64,000 nucleotides of DNA from Chanos chanos (lineage: Eukaryota > Chordata > Actinopteri > Gonorynchiformes > Chanidae): NCBI RefSeq assembly GCF_902362185.1, contig NC_044507.1, forward strand, positions 19,981,544 through 20,045,543. Direction: 5' to 3'. A program made the position numbers and the translations under genes. Positions 51,399-62,023 of the stretch are shown here, one piece after another. The notes beneath the pieces were generated by a model. It saw only the letters and a list, made by a program, of their open reading frames with translations, was not told the DNA's origin and made no database searches. How positions within the stretch are numbered: the stretch's first letter is position 1; each line of letters opens with the position of its first letter.

Positions 51399-52075
51399 GA
51401 TTCAGAATTCTTCACAATAACAATAACAGGTTCTGGAATTATCCAGATCGACTGCGGTGCGCTTGCCTGTTGTGGTCGCGTCTTGTTTACGTCAGTTGAG
51501 TAAAGGTCCTTCGGTTTTTCAATCGTCCCCTAAGATATACGAAGATAGCATGAGAAGCGCTCGAAAATCTCGTCTACCCGTAAAATTCACAATTTTTCAG
51601 CAGTAGAAACTCCGAAGAATCGCCATTTGATACACTACTAAATATACAATACTTCTGATGCAGTTTACTTTAAAATAAAATTTGCGTATTTCTTCCCGTC
51701 AAGACATATTGCATCAGGTTAGGTGCTTTGAAATGTGCCTGAATATAAATGCTCGAATACTTCGATTATCGGCCTTAGACATTTCCTGTCTCGTCAGCGT
51801 CATCTGCTTTGATTAAATGTAAATGTTAAATAAATTCTAAAATTCGGAAATTTTGTATGACTTTGAGGTCAAATAAACTAGTTTATACTTGTCAATTATT
51901 TGTACCGAACAGACAGTGGGTACCTGGCCTGAAAGCTGAAAACACTGCAGGGTCCGTGGAGTGTGGCTAGTTAGCTAGGTGTCAAAATTACTGTCTTGCT
52001 GTCTAACCAGCTGTGGCTGGAGTAAACATCTTACTATTGATTTGTCAGCTCAGTACTTTCAACAAAGTCGACAAA
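51399..52075. promoter_or_regulatory. Probable bidirectional bud31/pdap1 promoter
   Basis: Two housekeeping genes start in opposite directions 677 bp apart. A CRE-like TTACGTCA lies at 51487-51494, near the bud31 side, and CpGs cluster around 51,450-51,600. No TATA box is evident. The same head-to-head pair exists in mammals. Confidence 0.5.
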
Positions 52076-53613
52076 ATGCCCAAAGGAGGTAAGACACTTT
52101 CGATAAAGCGAATTGAACAATAATAACAATAATAATAACAATAATAATAATAATAATAATTAATATGAACAAAGGATGTGTATTGTGGTACATACTGCGT
52201 GCTGGTATTACATCAAGAGAACTGTCTGAACGGAACTGATTAGCAAACGGTTCATTCTGGTATATTACTGAGTAGTTTCAACTCCTAGCCGCTGTAAGGA
52301 TTCTATTCCCTGAACTAAACTCGCACACTTGACTAATCCAACTTGGTTTAATGATGGTTCACGATGTATTCAGAACAGCAGGCATAATCGCTGTGATGCG
52401 TGGATCTGGGTGTACTTTAGTGTTCATCATGTCATGTCATTTAGGCAAGAAGGGTGGACATAAAGGTCGGATGAGAACGTACACAAGTCCAGAGGAAATA
52501 GATGCTCAGATGAAAGCTGAAAAAGAGCGAAAAAAGGTATGTCTTAGTAGCAGGTTGCTTTTCAGTCTTATTTTGCTGTAGGGGATATACAGGTGAATGT
52601 TAAAACTATCATCTTAATCTAGCTTGAAGAGGAAGAAGGGGCATCCGTCAATGACAACCAGTCTGAAGAGAGACTGCCTGCGTCAGGCTCTGAAGACAGC
52701 GACGATGAAAGCTCTCATGTATGAATGTTTGAATTCTGGTCACTATAACTGGAATTGACAACTATTATTTAATGATTAAAAAAAAATACATGGAGTGAAT
52801 GCATATGATTTTGAGAGATGTATGCCTTCTTTCTTATTCCAGAGAAGAAAGGGGGTGGAGGGATTGATAGAGATTGAAAACCCCAATCGAGCCGCACAGA
52901 AAGCAAAGAAAGTGACTGACATTGAGCTGGATGGGCCTAAACAACTTTCTAGAAGAGAAAGGTAAGTCACGGAGTTGGATAATGGTGTGTAACAGGCAGT
53001 CCCTCACACAAAGGGCACATAAACAAGTCTGTATGTGCTTTGAGCTTAACAAATGCCCATACTTTTCATTTGTTTTACATAAAACACACTATCATGTGAG
53101 TCATTAGGAGATGTTGAGGCACTTACTATTGACACTCCTGTTTAATAAAAAGATGTACACTCTTCTCAAATGTTACATATTTTCTTTTTTTTTTTTTTGT
53201 TACACATTTCAGAGAAGAGATAGAAAAGCAGAAGGCCAAAGAGAGGTATATGAAAATGCATTTAGCTGGAAAGACAGATCAAGCTAAAGCAGACCTCGCC
53301 CGACTCGCAATAATTCGAAAGCAGCGTGAGGAGGCAGCGCGCAAAAAGGAAGAGGAACGGAAAGGTAAAAAGAAGTGATTACAAAAAAAAAAGTTACATA
53401 TAGGTCTGCATCTGTTAAGTGTTTTTGAACGCAAAGATGGAGTAAATAATGTTTTAAACCATTGACAAATCATTCACATGTATTTTTTATGAATCTTCAC
53501 TAAAATTCTCTTTAAGTGTTTAAAAACTCGTTTGTCTTTTTCTGCCTTTCATTTTAGCGAAAGAGGCAGCGGCGGCAGCAGCGAAAGGACTACATACATT
53601 GTCCCTCAAGTGA
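52076..53613 (+). CDS. pdap1: PDGFA-associated protein 1 (28-kDa heat- and acid-stable phosphoprotein)
   Basis: A small, highly charged cytoplasmic phosphoprotein of the HASPP28 family, known as a casein-kinase substrate. Coding exons are 52076-52088, 52445-52536, 52623-52718, 52843-52961, 53213-53364 and 53558-53613. Phases close and give 175 aa against 181 in human. Landmarks are [27 protein letters not shown], an acidic serine-rich stretch ([12 protein letters not shown], likely CK2 sites), [14 protein letters not shown] and a long basic/acidic helix with [20 protein letters not shown], then an alanine run and the tail HTLSLK. The start codon splits off only four full codons in exon 1. It is head to head with bud31 and upstream of shmt1 in the same direction. 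Confidence 0.97.
52112..52162. repeat. (AAT)n-rich repeat
   Basis: An interrupted AAT/AAC trinucleotide run in the first pdap1 intron. Confidence 0.9.
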
Positions 53614-54037
53614 TCAGAGATGTTTTCATGCATTTTTTGGACTGTTGCTGTGTGTACAAATGTATCGACCTTGCTGTTCCTAAGAGGGGAAAAAATTATG
53701 CGGATGACGTGAGATGCTTTGTAAGATATTGCAAAACAAGAGATATTTAATAGTTCTGTATATTTTAACACTGAAAGAAGGTATTATTGTAACAGTTATG
53801 CTCTTGAGAGAGCCCAGATGTTTTCACCAAAGCTGTTAACATGGAATGCCCATAATAATATATTTGTTATCATTATTAATATTCTTAACTGAGTCAGTTA
53901 TGTCAATGCTGTCTCGGTTTAATTATTGTGAGAGGGTAAATTACGGTGCAATTAACCTACAGTCTTATGTTGCAACAATATTAACAAGTTTTGAGAATTC
54001 TCTCTCAAGGAATTGCTACTCTGATACTTATTCTGAG

Positions 54038-54043
54038 AATAAA
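54038..54043 (+). terminator. pdap1: Candidate pdap1 polyadenylation signal
   Basis: AATAAA 425 bases after the pdap1 stop codon, followed by sequence with T/GT-rich patches. Confidence 0.5.
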
Positions 54044-54299
54044 ATATAGTATTTTGGGTTTGCTCTCCATTGAAGAAGGGTGCCTGACGAGTGAACAAAA
54101 ACATTTCTTGAGTGTCTGTGGAAAAAATACACATTGTGTTCTCTTGTTCACTATGAATTCGCGTGCGAGTAAACCATGGAGTAGTTATGAATAATAAGTG
54201 TAGAGTGAAAATAACTAGATCTTTTGGTAAAGTTGTCAGTTGTGGTGTAATTCAAAAAGGGGGGGAATAAACGCAAATTTAATCTGGATAACAATTTTG

Positions 54300-54452
54300 A
54301 TGGTTCGAGAATGGGGAGGGGTCAGAGGTTCTCGCCTGTGCCTCCAACGCGATGATTGGCTCATGATTTTCGCGGACTTTGGCTACTGATAGATTTAGCT
54401 GAACAGCTGAAAATTCGCCTTATTGTCGCCAAGAAATTCGTTACGGAAAACA
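54300..54452 (+). promoter_or_regulatory. shmt1: shmt1 promoter and non-coding first exon
   Basis: An inverted CCAAT box (gattggctcat, about 54,354-54,364) is followed about 90 bases later by a strong donor (aaca followed by gtaagt) at 54452. This fits a short 5' UTR exon. The start codon lies in the next exon, whose acceptor is not certain and may be the aaag at about 55,334. Confidence 0.45.
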
Positions 54453-55354
54453 GTAAGTAACTAATGGAAAGAAATTTTGTTGTCCTGAAAAAGTACGTGT
54501 GAATTGTTCAACATTAAAGTGATCAGTTAGAGGTTAACTAGCTACAGCTATTGGAAACGTTGCCTTTGAACGAATGACTACATGGCAGACAGTAAAGCAA
54601 GCGTGCAGAACGCCAGCAGTTGCATCATCAATAAAGAATATAAGATAACAGATTAAAATAAGTGAATTCAAGTTGGTAAAATGTGGGACAGTAAGAATTT
54701 GCTAGTATCAGTTTTTCACCTGTTAGTCGGGGCAAGGGTAATGCATGCAAAACCGCTGGCAACTTTTGTTAGCTCCACTGTTAGCTCGCTGCTTCGGTGA
54801 TCTAAACTTGAAAAGTTGAACGGATTTAAGAAATATTTTTGTGAGAACAGTTTTGGGATAAATAATCTTAAGGCATTACGGTAGTTTCGGTGTAACGTTA
54901 TTCATACTATACAATCGCTCTTAGAGATTTTAAGCAAGACTTTTTATTGCACAGAAGGAAGACAACTGATTCGAGTCAGGAGTTTTTAGTTACGTCCTTA
55001 CTGCTGACTTTAAGCCCAAATAGAGCTGTCACTGTAGCGAGGTCAGTGTATTGAATTAAAACGCGAACAGAAATTCTGCAGATTTTCACCACTTTGTGAA
55101 CCCTCGTTTTAAGGAATTTAATGGTTGTGTTCATTTCTTGGCATATGTCACCACACAAAGCTGATCTCAGTAGTAAATGACAAAGTTGACATAATGAGTT
55201 GTACCTTTTCTTCAATAGAGCTTCATCTCTTAATGCATCATTAAGCCTCTGTTTGTCTCAGTCTCTAGTAGTTGACCATGAAAAAGAATCTAATAGCAGA
55301 GTGTTTGAACTTGGTACATTTGATCTTTACAAAGGAAGGAATCAGAAATCAGAA

Positions 55355-58300
55355 ATGGCTCACACCAACGGCCATAACGCGGACCAAGACATTTGGGAGT
55401 CCCACAACAGTATGTTGTTGGAGCCCCTCAGCACTAACGACCCAGAGGTGAGCCCACCAGCGAGTGTAATTATAAAATACTGCATTTCATGAACGTAATT
55501 ACCACTAACTTCTCTCAGTGTGCGCACAGGCAATGGGAGTAACTCAGCCGTTTTGATATGGTTAAAGTAACGTGATACGATCGTGATGGTCAGGCATGTT
55601 ACAAGATACTATGCCGTCCAAAGGTTACGTCAGGGCACTGGGGCACGGTTGATTTTAATGCTGGATGTTCTGTGGGGTTCTTGTTTTGTCATTGAACAGG
55701 TATATGAAATCATCAAGAATGAGAAGAAGAGACAGACATACGGGCTAGAACTCATTGCCTCTGAGAACTTCACCAGCCGGGCTGTTTTGGAGGCTCTGGG
55801 TTCGTGCATGAATAACAAATACTCCGAGGGTTATCCAGGCCAAAGGTAAAAGAAAACACCTCATCACAGTTTACCGTGTCATGCCTGTGCCCTCAACATA
55901 TAGGTGATGTGATAAGAAGCTTTGCGCGCTCGCACTGATAGCATTCGTATACATTACGGTAACTGTGTGAAAGCGCGGCCCTGATTACGACATCTCTTTA
56001 TGGTGAAACGAAACTCCCCAGATACTACGGTGGGACGGAGCATGTGGATGAACTGGAGAGGCTGTGCCAGAGACGAGCGTTGAAGGTTTACGGCCTTGAC
56101 CCAGAGAAATGGGGAGTGAACGTTCAGCCGTACTCTGGTAAGTCTGTGTCACTGTTTGCCGTGTGGTGTCCTCTTTTTTTTTATTTTTTTTTTTATTGAC
56201 GTCTGTTGCGTTGCATGTTCTGAGAGTGTGTCATAACATGTTATTGGTTTGTTTTTTTGTGTTATTTTTTTTTTTTGTCAGGGTCACCAGCCAACTTCGC
56301 TGTGTACACGGCCATCGTGGAGCCGCACGGGAGGATCATGGGACTCGATTTGCCCGACGGGGGTCACCTGACCCACGGCTTTATGACCGACAAAAAGAAA
56401 ATTTCAGCCACCTCTATTTTCTTTGAATCTATGCCATATAAGGTAACATCACGCAAGACCCGGTCTGCCTTTCAAAATAGCAGTGTTGTGGGCAAACACA
56501 AACATTATCCATGTTTTTCAACTTGCGTAACAAATTGACTGTTCTCGTGGATTTGCTCATCAGTACCAGATAGGGGGGGAAAAAAGCCGTCAGTGTGTTA
56601 TGGTCTTCATCCTCTTAAACACATTCTAGATAATTAAGAATGGGAATAAAACAGCTGTCATAGCAGATTTACACTTATTATTGCTGTAAATGATTCGTGA
56701 CGTAATACATGGATTTGATTTGTTTCTGATCTTTGGTAAAGGGGGGGGGGCTTCTTGAGTGTAGCACAATACAAACATCTGTCTGTTTACATAAGGAAGC
56801 GTCTCTATACTGTATTCACTCTCTGCTATAGGTGAACCCAGAGACCGGTTATATTGACTATGACCGATTGGAAGAAAATGCTCGACTTTTCCACCCAAAG
56901 CTGATAATCGCTGGTCAGTATTCTTACATGATGACATTTGACTAAGAAAAATCCCATGGGCACAAATACAGTTCTTTTCTGAACTTGTTGTGTGTTTAAC
57001 AATGACCTGATTATCAGCAGATGCTTACTCATACACATTCTTACCCCATGGATAACTGAGCTTTTTCTCCCGCCTGTGCGCGCGCTCTGTTCTCCCCATG
57101 CCGTTCTCTGTGTGAATGCTCGTTAACCTTTCTGTCTCGTTCCCACAGGTACCAGCTGCTATTCCCGGAACCTAGATTACGCTCGCCTGAGAAAGATAGC
57201 GGATGAAAATGGAGCCTACCTCCTGGCGGACATGGCTCACATTAGCGGTCTCGTCGCCGCGGGAGTCGTTCCCTCGCCGTTCGAGTACTGCGATGTCGTT
57301 ACGACCACCACCCATAAGACCCTTAGAGGCTGCAGAGCTGGAGTTATCTTTTACAGAAAGGGTTGGTTTAGTAAATGAATAATCTATTTTCGATAATCTA
57401 GATCACCACTGTCAGACATTAACAGAGCTAGATTCTTATTATACCCAATGGAAAACCAGACCTGTTTCACCTACCATTTTGGATAGGTTTCATTGTGGCA
57501 ATAAAAGAATTGGTTTGGAGTTCACAATTTTTTTTTTTTTTTTTGCACTTTAGGAGTGAAAAGTGTGGACGCTAAGACTGGGAAAGAGACTCTGTACAAC
57601 CTTGAGAGTCTGATAAACCAGGCAGTGTTTCCTGGGCTCCAGGGTGGTCCGCACAACCATGCCATCGCAGGTTAGCTGTGTTGTAATGTCTGTCTCTTTA
57701 CTGTGTTCTAAAATTGTCTCATTCTGAGGTCATCGAGTTTCTTGAAGATTATTGTGGCCAATGATTTGTGGATGTTGTACACAGGGGTCGCTGTAGCTTT
57801 GAAGCAAGCCCTCACCCCCGAGTTCAAGGCCTACCAGTTACAAGTACTGGCCAACTGCAAGGCCATGGCCTCCACTCTGATGGAAAGGGGATACAAAATT
57901 GTTACTGGTGAGTTTCATCCTTCAGTTATGGTTACGTGCTGGTCACCATGCCGTTGTGTCTTCAGCCTCTTTTATAACTTTACGGGACTATAGCCTCTTT
58001 TGTAATTTCCCGTGTGTATTGTGCATTGGGACAGATTTTTTTTACTGACTGTTTTCGTGGTGGCCTGTTTTTGAGAACTTTAGTTCCTCACAATGGCCAC
58101 TTGGTGTCAGACAATCATTTTTAGACGTTACATTGTCTGCCAGTTTTGTTCCTTATGTGAATCATATGATGTCAAACGACTGGTGTTTTGACACAGGTGG
58201 GTCTGATAATCACCTTATCTTGCTCGACCTGCGTCCAAACGGGACTGATGGAGGCAGGGCCGAGAAGGTTCTGGAAGCTTGTGCAATCGCCTGCAATAAG

Positions 58301-58893
58301 AACACCTGCCCAGGTATCACCTCAAACTGAATTTCAAGGCAAATTTTATAAGATTATACATCTCCCTGCCTTGTAGGGTTATCCATGTAATAAACCCTGT
58401 AGATGACGGCTCACTTTTTCTGACATCCTGTTTCGTCTTGTCCTCCCAACGAAGGAGACAAGAGTGCTTTGCGTCCTAGCGGTCTTCGTTTCGGATCTCC
58501 GGCGCTCACATCCCGAGGCCTGGTCGAGGATGATTTCCGTCGTGTTGCTGAATTCATCCACAAAGGTGAGTTCACTGTATGAACTGATAAAATATCGCTG
58601 ACTAAGATAAAGTTAATGACACATGCAGAAATATTCTTCATAATTTGAAAGAGACACGTTAAATAAGGAAGTCTATTATTATTATTATTATTGTTATTTA
58701 TTGTTATTTTTTACATTTAGGCATTGAACTCACTTTGGAGATCCAGTCAAACATGAACCCCAAAGCCACTCTGAAGGAGTTTAAGGACACGCTTGCTCAA
58801 AATGTGAAGTATCAAATGAGAATTAAGGAGATCAGAGAGGAGGTGGAGGCTTTCGCTGGAAAGTTCCCCATGCCCGGGCTACCGGAGCTGTAA
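55355..58893 (+). CDS. shmt1: Serine hydroxymethyltransferase, cytosolic
   Basis: A PLP enzyme that interconverts serine plus tetrahydrofolate with glycine plus 5,10-methylene-tetrahydrofolate, supplying one-carbon units. Coding exons are 55355-55447, 55700-55845, 56022-56137, 56282-56442, 56832-56913, 57149-57361, 57554-57670, 57785-57907, 58197-58313, 58455-58565 and 58721-58893. Phases close and give 483 aa, the human SHMT1 length. Landmarks are [49 protein letters not shown], the PLP-lysine motif [10 protein letters not shown] with the lysine at residue 256, [15 protein letters not shown] and [19 protein letters not shown]. There is no mitochondrial presequence before MAHTNGHN, so it is the cytosolic paralogue and not shmt2. 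All active-site motifs are intact. It is convergent with smcr8. Confidence 0.98.
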
Positions 58894-59143
58894 TCCCACC
58901 GGACCGTGTTCCTCTCAGTCTGCTGAAGATGTGCCTTCACTCTGCCCTCTCTCTGGCTTCTGACTAATATGACTGGTCCTAGTATGACTGGTTCTTTTCA
59001 CTGCTGTTACACCATGTTCTAATTTTAGATGATCCTCCATGAAGAGAACGTAGTCTTGCTCTATTTTCAGACTTGACTGCTGGAGTTGATTTTAAATTTA
59101 CGGTTATCTTTGGCTTATTGTGATGTCCACTTTTGGGAATCAA

Positions 59144-59164
59144 CCCCCCCCCCCCCCCCCCCCC
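59144..59164. repeat. C21 homopolymer in the shmt1 3' UTR
   Basis: Twenty-one consecutive C, about 250 bases after the shmt1 stop codon and before the polyadenylation signals. Confidence 0.95.
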
Positions 59165-59341
59165 GACCATCGTTTGAGCAAGTTTTCCTTTTAATACCAG
59201 TTCTATACACAAACCAATTCAACTTGGCTTCCACATTTACTGGGAAAAATTTCATCATGGTTTGACATGCACTGGATATTTAAAATTTCAGCTCTTATCT
59301 GTAATTTAAAAAAAAAAAGTTTTTGTGATGCCCTGACTGCC

Positions 59342-59347
59342 AATAAA
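59342..59347 (+). terminator. shmt1: shmt1 polyadenylation signal cluster
   Basis: AATAAA here, with two further copies within about 40 bases (around 59,358 and 59,380), 450-490 bases after the stop codon. Confidence 0.7.
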
Positions 59348-59637
59348 CATTTAAAATAATAAAAGTTCTTGTTTGAAACAATAAAATTGCTTGAACCAGT
59401 TAGCACTTGCAGGGTATGGTAGAACTCTTTTTTTTGTCTGATTTCATCAAAGTTCAAACAGAAAATTGAACTTTGACCTAAGCTAAGCCTTGTCAAAGCC
59501 AGTATCAAGCTGACCAAAAAAACCCATCTCAACGAACAAGTCTCTGCAAGCTGGAGTGAGTCTTAGCGGTTTTGCCCCCAAAACATTGCATATGAAAAAT
59601 TGTTTATAAATCTGAGGAAATCAGATTATAAAGTCAT

Positions 59638-59643
59638 TTTATT
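59638..59643 (-). terminator. smcr8: Candidate smcr8 polyadenylation signal
   Basis: AATAAA on the minus strand, about 2.4 kb after the smcr8 stop codon. If used, the smcr8 3' UTR ends within about 250 bp of the shmt1 3' end. Earlier sites are possible. Confidence 0.35.
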
Positions 59644-62023
59644 TCTTCCCTTGTTTTAATTATTTTGGCTTACTAGTACTCCTTACTTTACTATAAAACG
59701 TGGAAAGTTTTGGTTTAGAAAGTTTGTCTGCATTTAGAAATGTCATGTGAAAGGCTTGTGTTAAGACATCATATGATTTTACATCATAAAACGATTAAGG
59801 AAATAAAACTTTCATTTCAATAACTGTTATGGACAAAATCCGCTTGCTTTACAAATGTAAATCGGAGATAGTTTAATAAACGTTAAAGGCAGATTAACAT
59901 GGATTATTTCACAGTGGAAAACATCTCAATGGACTGTGGGATTCATAAAACGTGACTGAAATTCACAGCTCATTTTAAATCAACACCTCACTACCCTGCC
60001 TAAAAGATCACAATACTTTGAAACATTGGCTTGGGTTTGAAAGTGGAACACAAGCTGACAAACTGTTTCTCATGTGAACACTACAAAAACAACAACAACA
60101 ACAAACAAAAAAGGGGGGAGGGCAAAAAGAAAGGACACTGATGTGCGAAGACACAAGACGCATACAATAGTATGGCTTTCATAATATTACATTCCACAGA
60201 TTTGCATTAAAATGCATGTAACATCAATCCAATAAAAAAAAAATAATAACCCTATAATCATTACAGGTGCAAATTATAGTGGGTGAAAGAGAACTGCACT
60301 GGCGGGAAATGCATCTGAGATGAAACTGAATAGTGGATGGCAGACAGAAAGTCTACTTTTTCAACCAACAACAGCCATCGTGCTGAAGTGTGAAATAACA
60401 ATTACAGACACAAAATATACATTTTGGCCCACCATCATATTATCATAAAATCAATCATTTCCATATCTCAAAACATCCAACATAAATATACGTCACTCTA
60501 TCCAAACAGGTTTACTCATGCTGACGTCGCTTGTACATGAACTTTGACACTACGCTGTAATATCAACTTTTTTTTTTTTTCTTTTTTTTTTTTAATATTT
60601 AAGAGAACCTGATTTTTTTTTTTTTCCCACAACACGTGAAATATAGTGGAAGCCATTGAGAATGCTGCTCAACACTTTGCTTCATTAAATTGTTGAATTC
60701 TAAGAACATGCAAAAATGTCATGTAACAGTTCTCCACTGGGACGAGTTTTGACATGCATAAAGTTTTTTGTTTTTGTTCTTTTCTTTTGAACCCTGATTA
60801 TGTGATTCCTTTTAATGCAGAGGTTAATGGGTTTACTCAGCCTTTGAGTGCCTAAATTCCCTGGAATTTTCAGTTCAACTCTGACGCAGACTGACTGATA
60901 AATCAATGTTTCCCACTTCACAGATCGTAAATGATTTAAACACTCTTTCAGGGAGAAGAAAGAAGTAGTTAGCATCACTGGTGTATTTACCATTAGTGTG
61001 AACTATATTTGGTGCTTTCAGTTACATCAGTAAGTTTGGCATCTTTCTGGACTATGAATGCAGAAAAGGTTGGCTTTTTGACTAAGGATGCTCACATGGT
61101 AGGCATCTAAATCAACAGTTAAATCACATCCTTCATAAAACTCTGCCTTATATTCAGAAAAATGTCTATTCATATGCCTGATCCTAAGTGATTTTGTAAG
61201 CAAAAGTAAAACATTGTTAAGGCAAACTATAAATTGTGAATTCACCACCCTCGGCACAGACAGATATTTAAAAAAAAAAAAAAGATGACAGTAAAATGTG
61301 GTTTTTTTTTTTGTCATTGAGTGGACAAATGCTGCTGTTCAGATTAAACTGAGGCAAAAAGAAAAGCACTAAAAAAGTGAACATTTAAAATGATGACTCG
61401 GAACAGTTCTCAAAACCTTACTTATTATAAACCAAGCTTTTAAACACACTGGCCTTCACTTGTGCTTTTACAGCAAGGACCCACAACACAATGAAAGCTA
61501 ACCAACTGCCTCCTAAGTCAAGAGTACGGGCTTCATCACAATCTTGTTCCAGCAAAACCAGAAGCCAATGACTAAGGATCATAAGTGACGAGTTTCTCTT
61601 GCAATACAGAATTGGATGTATCTACATGACTTGAGAAAATATAGGCAACACTTAAAAAAAATGTAAAAAACAAAACAAAACAAAAACAACAAAACAATGT
61701 AGAAAATCACTCAAAATACACAGTTCTTGCATCAGACACATATTTAAAATCACAATTGTGACACCAGACAATAACCACAACCGTCTGCTTACTGGAATGC
61801 CAGGGTAATATCTAAAAAAAAAAACCAAAACAAAACAAAAAACTATACAACCAAATAAGTTACATTCACAATTTCTTGGTCTCCTGATTTGAATGGGTGT
61901 GTGGGATGTGGGGAGGAGGGTAGGGGGATGGGGGTGGGTGGGGCGGGGCAGGCTTAAGACGAGACATTCGGATTCCTGAAAGTGTCACAAATGTTCCGAA
62001 CCAAATGACAGTCACATTCGCGT
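59644..62023 (-). other. smcr8: Probable long smcr8 3' UTR
   Basis: AT-rich sequence with many A/T runs and no coding frame that I recognise. It follows the smcr8 stop codon and reaches toward the shmt1 3' end. A strongly G-rich block at 61895-61952 lies just after the stop. Confidence 0.4.
61895..61952 (+). other. G-run cluster with quadruplex potential
   Basis: Within about 58 bp the plus strand has at least eight runs of three or more G separated by one to four bases (for example gtagggggatgggggtggg). This satisfies simple G-quadruplex spacing rules. The transcript of smcr8 is C-rich here, so any quadruplex would form in DNA or in an antisense RNA. Confidence 0.7.

Noticed and set aside
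55583-55699. Upstream extension of the shmt1 second coding exon to a methionine at 55583
   Set aside because: The gaacag acceptor at 55699 and closure with the preceding exon show that this stretch is intron.
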